NCBI GenBank assembly: GCA_009746045.1
Contig: RPFO01000338.1
Coordinates: forward strand, 62,001-126,000
Origin: Mesostigma viride
Lineage: Eukaryota; Streptophyta; Mesostigmatophyceae; Mesostigmatales; Mesostigmataceae
Length of the DNA: 64,000 bases
Direction of reading: 5' to 3'
How positions within the stretch are numbered: the first letter of the stretch is position 1; every line of letters starts with the position of its first letter. Below, piece by piece: positions 35,864 through 47,969 of this stretch. The translations under genes were made by a program, and so were the position numbers. Below the pieces are notes generated by a model, which saw nothing but the letters and a program-made list of their open reading frames with translations, was not told the origin of the DNA and made no database searches.

Positions 35864-36139
35864 AGGCGTTGGATTTTTGTGCATGACATGTAATCCTGCA
35901 TTTAATAATGAAATTTTTTATGAAATAGGAACTCGTCTTGCATGAGCCTTGCTGCAAATGCCATTCATTTTTTTCCCCCGGGTAAATGGGTGTTAGGGGT
36001 TAGGTTGACCGAAATGATAAGTGAAATCAAAGTGAAATTCTGATAAGTGACATGCGTACTGCAATTCAGAACGACATAGCGACATGATTGTAGTACCGGT
36101 AGTGTACGCGAGAAGCATACGACGTCGTAACCTACGGGA

Positions 36140-36463
36140 CCGAGTACCGGGATCGTAAATTACCAACTCGTAAATTACTACCTCGCAAATTACTACCTCG
36201 TACCTTACTACCTCGTAAATTACTACCTCGTACATTACTACCTCGTACATTACTACCTCGTACATTACTACCTCGTAAATTACTACCTCGTAAATTACTA
36301 CCTCGTAAATTACGACGTCGGATCTTACCTCGGATCTAACTCGTAGCTTACGAGAAAGATCCGAACTCTTATACAAACGGTATACGTAGTCTGTGCCGTA
36401 AATTACCACCTCGTAATTTACGCCTCGGATCATTTTTACTACCCTCGGACGAAAAGTATAGTG
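36140..36463 (-). repeat. Right sub-terminal repeats and TIR of CACTA-2
   Basis: TACTACCTCGTAAAT/TACTACCTCGTACAT units run about ten times from 36165 to 36310, followed by variants and the 55-bp TIR (36405-36463). The left end (25556-25720) has fewer, diverged units (acgaggtcttatcttactacc). These are probable transposase or accessory-protein binding sites. Confidence 0.8.
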
Positions 36464-36465
36464 AA

Positions 36466-37082
36466 AATGGTTGAGGAAGCTAGGCAGGGCCCACGGTTTC
36501 AACGTGGCAGACAACATATAGCCCTGACCAACTGGTTGAAGGTCTCTGCGGGGCTGGATAAGGCCACACGTGGATCTCTAAAGGTCATGTGTGCCCCACA
36601 CTCAACCCTCAAGGCCTACAAGGTCATAATCAAACAAGCACTCGAGGCAGAGGAGCTGTTTGAGGGTGGAGTGCCAGCAGTGAAGGCTACCCAGGCAGGT
36701 GGGCGTACCCAGGGGGCTCCAAACGTCTGAGGCTGACAGAAGCCAAGGAGGGCGTAGGGGCAACCACAACAAGCGGAAGGCCAATCATTCACCCGACCCT
36801 GACGGGAGGTCACACTCCAAGTCGGTGTTCAGGCGGGTGGGTGGTCAGCCCAAGCAGGGCAACGCGTCTGACAACGGGGGCAGTGGCCAGGGCAAGTCAA
36901 AGATCCAATGCTACCTGTGCAAGGGGTGGGGGCACATCAAGAAGGAGTGTCCCAGCTTCAAGAAGACCCAGGGCCAGGGCAGCAACAAGAATAACAACAA
37001 CAACAACAACAAGAACAACAACAAGTCCCAGGCAGGCCAGCCTTCAAAGGGCAGTCAGCAAGAAGACAACAAGGAGCAGTGA
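36466..37082 (+). pseudogene. Element X gag, C-terminal part with zinc knuckle
   Basis: The frame continues from before CACTA-2 ('MVEEARQGPRFQRGRQ', 'LEAEELFEGG'). After a frameshift near 36710 it gives a Lys/Arg/Asn-rich nucleocapsid with 'CYLCKGWGHIKKEC' (C-x2-C-x4-H-x4-C, 36911-36952) and a (AAC)n-encoded Asn run, ending at a TGA at 37080. It binds genomic RNA in active relatives. Confidence 0.8.
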
Positions 37083-37222
37083 CTGTCTGAGGCAACCCCT
37101 ACACACCTTAATTCACCCAAGGGGGAGGCCAGGTGCTCCAATGCAGATTTTATATCTGGGCAACAAGAGGGTGATCTCCAGGTTCAGGTGGCCCCAGGTC
37201 ACCTGGAGAGGTACAGGTTCCT

Positions 37223-38400
37223 ATGAAGACGTCCTTGACAGCTGGTGCAGCTGTAAGAATGTCTGACCCCATGCATCCTCGTGCTGGGCACGAGGGTGGA
37301 CCTCTCATTTTGAGAGAAACCAATGTACAACCACAGAGGGGTGTGAAGGCCTCTGGTGGTATGCATGTGGTCCCTGCTGGCGGTCCAGGTGTTGGGCATG
37401 AGCAGGGTGACTCAGGCTCTGAGTCAGAACAGGATGGAAGTCAGCATGGTGATGCTGGACAACCTGACAGCACAGTCCTGACTGTGCCAGGGACTGCTTC
37501 CTCTGTGTACCAGGAGTTGGGTGCCCGAATCCACAACATGTTTGGGCATGCCACTTCTCTGTCAAACAACTTTGCCTTCCGTATGGGCAGGGCACCCCTT
37601 CTTAAGGCGTGTCAGCAAGCTGCCTCACGGTGTAAGTGCCAGTTGTCCTCCAACAAGCCCAGGAAATCACATGCCAAAGCTCTACCTCAGAGCATTGGTG
37701 ATCTGCAGTGTGATATCCAACACATCAGGGGCATGCAACTGTTGGTGTGCGTGGACAGGTACACAAATACAAGGTGCTGGAGCATTTACCTTCTATGAAG
37801 AACAGGTACTTGCTGGCTGCCCTGCAGAATGTAAGAGCCAAGTTTCCTACCACAAGGATCCAGGTGGACATGCAGTTTCAGCATCTCAAGGGTGATCCAC
37901 CCTTCCTGAGTTGCTGGTTACACCTAGGGAGGCTCATGGGCAGCAGGGTGCTATAGAGAGGGCAATCCAGGAGGTCAAGAAATTGATCATCTCTGAAGAC
38001 TGGGTACCCTTGTCTGCACCTGCACTTGTCAGGAGTGCATGGCTGAGGAACGTGGAGCAGCAGCTGAACAGCAGGGTTAACTTCTACTATGATGGAGTTG
38101 CTGTCAGCCCAATGGGTCTATATCATGGCCTGTGCCCACCACATGTGCTGGAGGGCTGGAAACATGCTGCACATGTCACCTTTGCCAAGCTGAGGGAGAA
38201 GGACCGGGGTTGGAAGATGCTGGAGCCACAAGTGGGTCAGAAGGTCCTAGCTTGGAAGGAACCTAGCCTTTATGGCAAACGTGGTAGCTGGAGTCCTGGG
38301 GTGGTTACCCAGGTTGATGAAGCTAGCCACGCATGCTTGGTCAGCATGGAGGACGAACCAAAGCATGTGCACCGGCTGAGTTGGTCATATGTCAAGCCTA
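37223..38400 (+). pseudogene. Element X integrase
   Basis: Domains in order: HHCC-type zinc region ('HNMFGH' at 37532-37549, then a Cys-rich 'CQQAASRCKC'), the catalytic core with Asp at 37711 ('CDIQ'), Asp at 37867 ('VDMQFQ') and Glu at 37956 ('AIERAIQE'), and a C-terminal domain ('WKEPSLYGKRGSWSPGVV'). Frameshifts occur near 37770 and 37900. Just upstream, 37225-37260 reads 'LTAGAAVRMSD', resembling the copia protease site LDSGAS.HMT but with its Asp missing. Confidence 0.8.
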
Positions 38401-38559
38401 ACCTGATGAATGAGGGCAGTCAGGCACAAGGCTCACAGGATCTGCAGGATTTTCAGGTCCCAAGTGACATCACTGACGCAACGACCACATCTGTTGCAGG
38501 GGAATCTGTCAGCCCTGGCCAGGTTGCAGAGGTACTTGTTGAACAGGCTGCAAGGTCAA

Positions 38560-38935
38560 CAGCTGGGGAGTCAACTGTCAAGCCCAAGGCTCTAACCAAG
38601 CCCAGGGGGACAAGTTTGGCTGGATTGATTGGGGCTCTACAAAGGGCCAAGAAGCAGCCCAAGGTAGCCAAGCTCAGGTGGCATGGCAATCTGGGGCTGG
38701 ACACTGCCTTAGAGGTAGACACTAATTCTCAGGTTTCCATCATTGGGACCAGAGCTGCAGCAGGGTACAGCATGACTGAACCCAGCTATCAGTTTGTGTC
38801 TGACTTCAGTGGCGGGGTACACGTGAAGGTACTGGGTGAGGTATCTATTCCTATCCTTGGACAGGACACTGCTTTTTGTGTCTTGGAGGGCTATCAGGAC
38901 CTGCTCTTCTGGGGCAGAATTTCCTATGCCAGGAT
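38560..38935 (+). pseudogene. Element X retropepsin-like domain between integrase and RT
   Basis: 'LDTALEVDTNSQVSIIG' (Asp-Thr-Asn at 38718-38726) aligns with the active-site strand of retropepsins (usually DTG/DSG followed by A-x-x-S/T-x-I/V). 'ALLGQNFL' about 60 codons later corresponds to the ILG.DFL strand. The domain comes after integrase and before RT, not in the standard copia place before integrase. A frameshift near 38900 separates the two motifs. The same domain, with the same Asn, is in V and Z. Activity is uncertain because the Gly is replaced. Confidence 0.6.
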
Positions 38936-40704
38936 GGGGTAGTGATCACGTCCTCTCTCCTGACTAAGGAAGGGGCTGGTCAGGTCCCACTGATTAATTT
39001 CAGGACCACTCACCTATCACGTGCAGTAACCAGGACGGTTAAGCGTGTGCAAGTGTGCCAGGGGCAGGAGCCCTTGGTTGATGACCTCATATTGCCAGCT
39101 GCTAGTCATCCAAGCAGTTTGGGCATTGGTCCTCACTCACTTGCTGGACACAGCCCTATCAACTACCAAGGCCTGGTGAAGCTCATGTCCTCTCCCATTA
39201 TGTGTCCCCAGGTCACACTGGGTCTGATTAAATCTGGGGAGGACTGGATCTCCAAGAAATGCGTGGAACCTGTCAATGACCTGCCTCCTGCACGACGTCT
39301 ACTCAAGCTCAAGTTTGTCATCAAGATGAAGGAGGTGGACGGGGTCAAGGTACCACATGTCAGGCCAGTGCTGAATGAGTTCAAGGGTACTGGTGAGTGC
39401 ACTGCTGAGGAGTTGTATACCCCTGGCATGCTGCATGACACTTGGAGGCTGCTGCTGTGTGTATTTCTAGGCCTTCTCAACAAGGGCTTGGACTATGGCT
39501 CAGTGGTGGTAGACTTCAAGAGGGCATTTCTGGAGGGGGATGCAGATGTGGCACAGGAAAAGTGGGAGGGCAAGACGCCTTTCTATGTCAGGGTGCCTGC
39601 TGTATGGAAAAGGGACATTCACACTGAGTTCCTTAAAATCCTCAAGGGCCTGGAGGGCCTGAGGTCAAGTCCAATAATCTGGAGGGAGACTCTCAACCGT
39701 TTCCTGAAGGAGCATTGCAACTTGAAGGTCTCTCCTGTAGACCCCTGTCTGTTTCTGGGGCAATGGGAAGGCCTACCAGTGTATGCTTCGCTGCACGGGG
39801 ATGACCTACATCTGATAGCTCCCACGTCGTGGCTTAAGGAGCTGATCTCCATCATTAAGTCCAAGTTTCCTCTGGGTAGGGAGCAATGGCAGGTGGAGAA
39901 TGAGCCTCTGCTGTTTGTGGGCATGGAGGCCACACTGGTGAAGAAGGGGGGGAGTGGCGTATGCTGCTGGTGGGGGGCAATGATTATCAAGAGACCCTCA
40001 TTAGCAAGCTTCCTCCAGTCATCACACAGGCACTGTGTCCCATGGTGAGGGGCATGGTTGCTTGGGTGGCAGGCATTTCCAGGCCAGACCTTATGGTCAT
40101 AGCCAGGTTGCCTGATGACATGCTGATGGAGCTAGGGTCTGCCAAGGTGGCTGATCAGGTCAGGGCTTCATCTGGCATTCTGTTGTCTGCAGTGGATTTA
40201 TCACAACCCATTTGCATGGAGCTGTATGTGGATAGCTCAATGGACAGCAGGCAGGTCTCCAAGGTCAGGGGCAGGGCTGCAGGGCTCTTTGTGCTCAGAC
40301 AGGAAGGCCTGGGGAGTTTGGTGAGCTGGTTTAGTCGCCTGCACAAACGGGTGGCTGTCAGCAGTGATGTGGCAGAATGCAGGGCTATTTGTGAAGGCAT
40401 TCACACAAGCCTTTATCTGAAGGAGTTGCTTCATCAGATGACTTCTAACACTCCTTGGCCACTTCAGGTTACCACTCTTCTAAAAACAGACTCCATGGGG
40501 ATGGTGCAGTTTGTGCACAGGCAGATGGCCAGAAGTAGGGACTTGGATTATCTCCTTCTTAAGGAATTGTCCTCCTTGGCCAATATTGAGCATATCCCTG
40601 GGGTTGACAATCCTGCTGATGCTTTGACCAAGCTAGTGCAGAAGGCAGCAGTGCAATACAAGGTTCTTCAGTCTCTGATGGACCCATCTCAGCAAGCTGT
40701 CTAA
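38936..40704 (+). pseudogene. Element X reverse transcriptase and RNase H
   Basis: Copia-type RT blocks: 'LKFVIKMKEVDG', 'HVRPVLNEFKGTG', the first catalytic Asp in 'VVVDFKRAFLEGD' (39512), 'LKGLEGLRSSPIIW', and the second box 'SLHGDDLHLIAP' (HGDD, 39794-39805) where copia elements usually have YVDD. RNase H: 'DSSMDSRQVSKVRG', 'VAVSSDVAECRAICEGI', 'LDYLLLKELSSL' and 'NPADALTK', ending at a TAA at 40702-40704. There are frameshifts near 38900 and 39955. It makes cDNA in active relatives. Confidence 0.85.
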
Positions 40705-40986
40705 GCTGGTGCCTGGTTATAGGGCATTGGAGAGCAGATTGTGTGGTAGTGTCAGCATTGTGACTGGCATAATACCTGTATTTTAGTCTGTACTAAGGCT
40801 CATGGACCATGGTACACTCACTCTGATTTTAATCAGGATACAGCCAGGTTTTGGCTGGGGTTCATGCTGTTGACTACACAAGGTTGACAGGTCCATTACA
40901 GACCATGTATTCTATTTTAAAAGAAATGTATATTTGTACATACCTCTCACAATGGTCTGGGAACCTTTATTCTGGGGTTTATAGGG

Positions 40987-41003
40987 CGGGGTTCGATTCC
41001 CTG
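40987..41003 (+). promoter_or_regulatory. tRNA T-arm-like hairpin in X 3' UTR
   Basis: CGGGG-TTCGATT-CCCTG has the stem length and the 7-base TTCRANY loop of a tRNA T arm, which is also a Pol III B-box consensus. The same motif occurs in V (49714-49730) and Z (54674-54690), always between RNase H and the 3' LTR. No acceptor, D or anticodon arm can be drawn, so it is not a tRNA gene. Its role is unknown. Confidence 0.65.
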
Positions 41004-41004
41004 G

Positions 41005-41654
41005 TATTATGTTTCTACAAGCTGGCCTGTTCAGGTGTTTGCCTGTTCAGACTTCCCTAGTTCCCCAGGGCAGGATTTAATTGTTGCCTATGTGTTTCAT
41101 TTTGTCATTTGTTTGCTGTGGCAGTTTACCATCTGGCAAGTAGACGGGCGCCGTAAGACGGGCGCCAATAGACCCCTGTTGAGAGAATGACAGGCAAACT
41201 ATTGTAATACGCCTTACTTTGTCAAGTGGTATTTTAATTGTCATGGATTTATTGTACTTATATTGAATATGTACTGGGTTTTATGGGATTAGTATCTGGG
41301 ATTAATGTAACTCACCGCCAGAAGGTCATTGTACTGGAGGCTCTACCGAGGTGATGGGATTAATTCCTGGAGAAGACCTCATAGAATTAACCTGTATGTA
41401 TTTAATTTTGTGTGTTCTAATATCTGGTGGTACTCTGTAATGCCACTTCCATAGGTTTTTATCCATTTCTCATGGAAATGGTTTTCCCTGTGGCAGATCT
41501 GTTTCTTTTCCAGTTCCTTAAAAGAAAGGGCTGGGGGAATGGCATTGGCCATTAAAGACATCTGTTCAAGCTTCAAGCTGGAGTGAAGGACATTTCAAGC
41601 TACTTCAAGGGTCCCTGGCAGGGGATGTGATCCCTAAAGAAAAGAAGGGATTGG
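41005..41654 (+). other. X 3' untranslated region ending in polypurine tract
   Basis: No coding frame is supported. It ends in aaagaaaagaagggattgg (about 41636-41654) directly before the LTR. The same AAAGA(A)AAGGG..TGG tract precedes the 3' LTRs of V and Z. Confidence 0.65.
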
Positions 41655-42276
41655 AGTTAACGTAAAGGATTTACGTTAGATGGATAGAGATTGTTACGCT
41701 CTTTCCAACGGCACCTTGAACGCCTCATTTGGTTAAGGAACGTAAAAGTTATGACGTTTCCTAGGCTGTGCCGACAGTACCCGGCGCGCCACTGTGGGCG
41801 CGTACGGACACAGGATGTACAAGTGTCACTTTGATAGTCCGCAGGACGTTGACAGGACTTGTACAGGACTTGATGGTCAATTGATAGGTAGGCGCGCTGT
41901 AGCGCGCCAGGACCTATGAGACAATTGATGCTGACAGTGTACGGATAGGTCCACAGGACTAGCCGTATGGACAATTGATAGATCTGCGCGCCAAAGGCGT
42001 GCCAGAGTCTGTGTAATCAATTGATTGATAGTTCAGCTGTGACAGTGCAGCTGAATACTTGGACGCGTCCCTAGCAACCTATATGTGTGACTTGGTAGCA
42101 CCGGGACGCTAGCTCTTGCGTGCACGCTCTCTTGGCACCGCGACCTTGTCGTCTGTGCTAGTAACGTGCAGTCTTAATTGGACGTGACGTGACTTAGTCT
42201 GTGTTCGCTCATTATAATAAAGGCAACTTTCCTGCAAGAGCCATGGATTCCCTCGGGAGTAAACTCTCACTCAACT
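41655..42276 (+). repeat. 3' LTR of X, 622 bp
   Basis: It begins AGTTAACG and ends CTCAACT, followed by the duplication GCACG. It differs from the 5' LTR by a few small indels (for example gctagtaacgtgc versus gctacgtgc) and lacks the internal duplication. AATAAA is near 42216. Confidence 0.92.
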
Positions 42277-42281
42277 GCACG

Positions 42282-42740
42282 GGCCGCAAAGCCCGCAAAA
42301 ATGGCGGCGTTGGGGGCACCCTTGTCCAGCTCGTCGACGTCCGCCCGGGCCGGCCCAGGGCCGCCAGGTACTCCCGTCGGCACCGGTTCCGCTCCGACGT
42401 GTTCGGCGTCCGTCCAGTCCTCAGGATCTCCCTTGACCGGACGTAGAGCAGACCAGTCAGGGCGGACCACAGGGGCGCGGCGCGCGGGGACGTCAGTGGA
42501 ACCGGAGCCGAAGGGTCGCGCGCACCAGCCGGTGGTCAGAGCACACCGTGGGCGTGTCAAACACTCGGGCGTCCAGAACCGAGGTGCACCTGGGCTGCCG
42601 TACCACCACGTAGTCCAAACAGGCCTGACGGCCGTTAGGGCCACGAAAAGTGACCAAGTCCTGTGAGGGACGTTGGAAGTGACAGTTGACAGCAACCATC
42701 CCGCTATCCCGCAAAAAGGCAGAAAACAGCTAGGGAGTGT
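42282..42740 (-). pseudogene. LINE-G endonuclease C-terminal half and linker
   Basis: Minus strand: 'FSAFLRDSGMVAVNCHFQRP', 'QACLDYVVVRQ' and 'TPTVCSDHRLVRATL' (SDH catalytic His block of AP endonuclease), then a linker 'PDWSALRPVKGDPEDW'. A closely similar 'TRVFNTPTVCSDHRL' is in relic E at 53366-53425. It joins 43311 upward across the (TTA)n insert. Confidence 0.8.
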
Positions 42741-43302
<562 letters not shown>

Positions 43303-43310
43303 GGGAGTGT

Positions 43311-43955
43311 TGTCGTTAGCTTCCGTGTCAGCAGCTAGGCGCAAAGCGACTGCCAGCAGTGCCCACGGGGAGCGAGGCATTGGCGTCGAGCAGCATAACC
43401 AAAAAGTGGCGGGCCGGAGTGACCCCCTCAAGGCTATGCAAAGACTCGAAGAACTCCTGGCGTTCCGACGCAGGTATAGACCACTATGGCGTGCATAGCC
43501 CACCCCCACCGTGTCAGAGATGGTGCTTAGCCCCGCCCCTCGACGGAGGTGAAATGTGCTACCATAAGGCGTGGTGTTAGAAACTTAAGCGTGCTGAGGC
43601 TAGCAACTGCCAACAGCGAACACAAAAGACCAACACCACCTTGGCCTGGCGTCCCACTTCCAGCGAAGTAGAAACGCCAACCGCCTGCAAGGCGGTTAGT
43701 GCTCACCGTGCCAAATGGCACCTGCATGGCGACGGTGCTCCTGCACGCCTAGAATGGATACACGATGTGCAATGCAAAATGCGACGAGCTCCTCTACCCG
43801 GCAGCTAATAATGGTCGTCATCTGCTAGCAATTTGCGTGTGTTGAAAGTGGCAAGGGCCAAGGATGCCTGCTGGCCCACCAGGGGAGAACGGCGATGGAT
43901 GATGGGGGTGGATGCGGCGGGGGGTGGAGGTGGGGGTGAAACGGAGGGGGGAAGG
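43311..43955 (-). pseudogene. LINE-G endonuclease N-terminal half
   Basis: Minus strand, three interleaved frames give 'LALATFNTRKLL', 'RVEELVAFCIAHRVSILGVQEHRR' (the N-R and E catalytic motifs of AP-type LINE endonuclease), 'GQGGVGLLCSLLA' and 'HFLVMLLDANASLP'. Together with 42282-42740 they complete the domain. Several frameshifts. The 43951-43955 bases GAAGG are the target duplication of element V. Confidence 0.75.
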
Positions 43956-44583
43956 AGTTAATATTGCCTGGCAAGCAATATTATTCTACTAAGCTACTTG
44001 GCTTGTAGAGATTCTACTTCCGGTTACTACAATCCAGAAACGGGTTCATTCTGATGAGTATTGCTCGAGATGTGAGCAAGATACTGTTCTACTACATTCT
44101 ACTTGGATTCGGTGATTCTACGGTGGTTCTTCAAGTGACGCGTGGCATACGGCGTCTTGTCACAGTGTACGATAGGACATTTAGTCTCCGACACTGCGGT
44201 CTATTCAATGCTATTGATTAGACGTAACAAATAGTGACAGGACTTGTGCGACAGGACACTGATGTGACTATTTATGGATAACGAGTCGAGATCTGCTGGT
44301 CCAGAGTGAAGGACAGCAATATTGTGAGATGATCTGTCCTATCAGTCATCTGGATGTGACTGTGTCACAATTAGTATATAACGAGCAGGACGCTGCCACT
44401 TGGTAGCACCACTTTCCCTGCACCTGTGTCCTCGCACCTTCGGCGACGGTTCTCACGTGCCTCGTGCATTCTGTGCTGGTAGCCATAACCAGCAACGTAA
44501 ACCTATTGATTAACATAACTACTTCCTCTGTAGATATTAATCAGTGCAGGCTGAACCACAGTTCAGCCACAGCTTCTTTAACT
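43956..44583 (+). repeat. 5' LTR of V, 628 bp
   Basis: TATA-like TATATAACG at 44375-44383. Just past the LTR end, AACTCG-aattacaag-CGAGTT can fold into a hairpin across the expected primer-binding region (44580-44601). No TGG start of a classical initiator-tRNA primer site is present. Confidence 0.9.
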
Positions 44584-46399
44584 CGAATTACAAGCGAGTT
44601 CGTAATCTACTGATTACGGCATTGATTTCTGGTGTCGTCAAAATTTACGGTGTTGTTCCATTATAATATGGGAACCACGCGTGAATTTCGTGAACCATCT
44701 CTGGAGGCGCGGTGGATCCTTCGTCAAGCCTCGATTTCAACGTCAGCGGAGCAGTTGTCGAATTTCTTATCTCGAAGGTCGTCGGCAAGCATCTACGTAC
44801 GAATCGGCCTGCAGCAGGATGCGCCATATATGAACGTTAAGTTGCGCGTGCAGTGGATTTCAGTTTTATGATCTGAATTTTACGGGAATGTTGTAGCGGA
44901 CTTTTGTATTCCGTTACTGGCCTGTTTTATGTGCACGGACTTCGCAATAAAAGCTTTGGATTTTATTGTTTCAAGGCCGGGATTTTGTGCTGCGAAACTG
45001 GGTTTTGGTTTCGTGAAAATATGTTGTAGTAATTACGTCGTATGCTATACGAAAAACGTAGTTACGAATATGGAGTCGGTGGGGCCTGGTCCGGATTTGT
45101 TGTGTCGCGCTTCTGCGAATGTAATACGAAGTTTGTTTCGTGCCAGAATTGCGCAGTTAGTTCAATATTTTATGTTGGCTGCTGCATGTGCGCAGTTGCG
45201 ATGGAAGCATTGATACGAAAAATTATATATAATTTCGTATGCAGCGGAATTAAGTGTTGTCACTACGACAACATTGGCACTGCTAGCAGGGCATGTCGGA
45301 TATTTGTCATATATATGTCGATGATGATTATACCAAAGTTTATGCTGTATAAATTCTCTTGTGCAGAACAAGCTCATGCTAATTAATGCATTGGCATTAT
45401 TAATGCTGCATGTTAATGACTTGTTTGCAAGGTCAATTTTGAAGGCGAAAGCGTGGCCGGGTCGGCAGCGAAGTCGCAGCAAGCGAACTGAATCGCTGAA
45501 GACAAATGAAGCGCTGATTGCGAGCGGCTGCGAGTGCTGAAGTGATCGGGCAACTGCGAAAGTCGCCAGCGATCTGGAAAGAGCACGAGTATCGCTGTCA
45601 AGAGCGGGAGAGAGCACAAATGTCGCAAGCGGCTGTCAGAATTTGTCGCCATCGACAATGAAGGTCTTCAAGGCAGCTGCTGAGCGTGTTGGGAGCGAAG
45701 GCACCAGTGAGCAGTCGCCCCGGGCGCGAGTGTCGCGAACGACTGAATGCTATAAGCAACAACAAGAGGAGTTACGGTTGATACCTTTGTTGCATGAAGT
45801 GCAGCCTGGCGTGAAGGCGCACTTGCAAGCAAGGTTGTGATTTATTTGATAATCACTTCAACAGGGTAGGTGCCCAGTGGGGAGCACCTGGATCTGCGGT
45901 CGACGCAGGGTAACATGTTATTTCTGCCATGCAAACAGGGTCATATTGCCCTCTTTGGCATTGGCAAGTGAACCGAGGTGGGTATATTAATTTAACCCAA
46001 CCTGACGGATTCTGCCTTCCCTGGGCTTGCTAGGGTCCGCCAGGGAGGGGGCTAAGAGTGACCCCCCCATTACTCTGGATGAAGTTAATTTGCTCCCTGC
46101 ACTGTCAGGTTGAGGGTACATCCATGGAGGAAGAACACAATGGGGTAGTGACTGGGTCTTCCCACGTCACCATGGTGAAAGCAGTTACCACAAGGCAACA
46201 ACGTTCCCACAAGGCTCTTGGAGGTAGTTTGCGTACTCCTTCAATGTTGGAGGGTGGAAGTCCTGCCTTAGGGCAGGAAGCTCCTTTAGAGGAGGAGGAT
46301 GAGGCTGATGGCCTGAATGATGCAATGGGGAGCAAGTTATTATATATTTATAATAACTGAGCATGGTTGTAAGTGATAGTGCTGATCAAAGCACATCAC
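44584..46399 (+). pseudogene. V leader and decayed gag region
   Basis: Only short frames survive (44632-44871, 45643-45840, 46058-46360). A trace of a gag zinc knuckle (CYFC, then QGHI in another frame) is readable around 45918-45955. No intact gag can be assembled by eye. The recent LTRs contrast with this decay, suggesting that gag was supplied by another copy. Confidence 0.5.
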
Positions 46400-47969
46400 C
46401 TAAGCAGTAAAGCAGGTTGCTGAGGCTTGTTCCTGTAGGCTGGTTGCTCTCAAGCCTAAGAAGTCTCATGTCAGACAACCTGTGTTGCAGCCTGGATATG
46501 TGCAATGTGATATCCAAGAAATCAGGAAACTGATTTTGTTGGTTGGTGTTGACAGATACACCAAGTACAAGGTGCTGGAGCTGTTGCAAGACAAATCTAA
46601 GCCATGTTTGGTGGCTGGGCTCCAGGCTATCAGATCCAGAATGAAACCAGTGATCCAGCTGCAGTGTGATTTAGAATTTGAGTGCTGCATGGGGCATGAA
46701 GACCTCCCTGAGTTATTTGTTGTACACAGGGAGTCCCATGGCAGTCAAGGCGTGGTGGAGAGGACAATCAGAGAGATCAAGACTATTTTGCTGACGGAGA
46801 AGAAGATTCCAAGATTGGTTCCAGCTATTATCAAGACGGCCTGGTTAAGGTCAGTTGAGGACAGATTGAATGTCAGGGCATCCATGTATGTTGGAGAGGT
46901 CCCTGTGACTCCATTATCATTGCATCTTCGGGAGCTCCCTACTGAGGTTGAGCAAGCCTGGAAAGATAGCCTTATGTTCAAGTTTGCCAAGTTGAGGCAG
47001 AAAGACAAGGGCTGGAGTGTTCTGAAACCTGTTGTTGGCCAGAGGGTAATTGTGTGGAAAGAGCCCAAGCTTGCAGGCAAGCGTGGTAGCTGGCACCCTG
47101 GAGTAGTGACCAGGGTGGAACTAGCTGGGCACAAGTGCTGGGTGAAGATGGAGGATCCTCCCCAGAATGTGCACCGTCTGTCGTGGTCATATGTACGTCT
47201 AAGGGGTGCTGAAGCAGAGGCAGTAACTCCTGATGTGACAACCTTGCCAGTTGGTCATGACGTCATCCCTGATCATCACGTTCCGGCTGGAAGTAATCCC
47301 CGGGTAAGTCCTGGCCAGACCCCTGGACCGGTTAACTTTCCAGATTTAGAGCAGGCAGATGTGGTCCCCTCTAGCCTCACTAAGCATAGAGGTGTGGGCC
47401 TGAAAGATGTGGTGCTGGCTATGCAAAAAGCCAAGCAAAAGCCTCGGGTGTCCAAGCTCAGCCAGTTGGGGGAGTCCGAGTGCACTGCACTAGAAGTAGA
47501 TACCAATGCAGAGGTCTCAATCATGGGGTCTCAGCATACAGGGCAGCGGCAGATTGGCGAGTCTAGCTGTTCCTGGGTGTCTGACTTTAGTGGCAGGGTT
47601 CATATGAAAGTGGTAGGAGAAATCATCTTGCCATTTATGGGTGTAGATGTTTCCTTCCTAGTGCTAGAAGATTACGATGGCCCTATCATTTTGGGTCAGA
47701 ATTTTCTTTGCACCCCTGGAGTTGTGGTTGTATCTCATAGCCTTATTCGTAAGGGTTGGGGTAGCATTCCACTGACTAACTTCAGGGCCCTGAATCTTAA
47801 TTTTTTCTCTGTGAAAGCGATCAGGAATGTGCAGTGGCCTGAGGATCAGATTCCTGTGGCTTCCAGTCTTGTGATGCCAGCTGCTCTCATCCTAGCAGTA
47901 TTGGTATTACTAAGAGATCACTGGCTGCTCATTCTCCTCTTAGCTATGATCAGCTTGTCCAGGAAATGA
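46400..47969 (+). pseudogene. V integrase followed by retropepsin-like domain
   Basis: The HHCC tail 'ACSCRLVALKPKKSH' (46410-46470) leads into the core: Asp 46509 ('VQCDIQE'), Asp 46668 ('LQCDLEF') and Glu 46758 ('GVVERTIRE'). The C-terminal domain has 'WKEPKLAGKRGSWHPGVV'. After about 100 linker residues comes 'TALEVDTNAEVSIMG' (Asp-Thr-Asn, 47499-47507) and 'GPIILGQNFL' (about 47680-47710), a retropepsin-like fold. The frame shifts by one base near 47886, so the ORF ends 'SLSRK' while the RT frame opens at the overlapping ATGA (47966). Confidence 0.75.

Noticed and set aside
37911-38942. A host integrase-like or retroviral gene
   Set aside because: It lies between TSD-anchored LTRs with gag, RT and RNase H in order, so it is part of element X.
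40980-41010. tRNA gene (B box) at the three T-arm motifs
   Set aside because: Only the T arm is present; no acceptor stem, D arm or anticodon arm can be drawn around it in X, V or Z.
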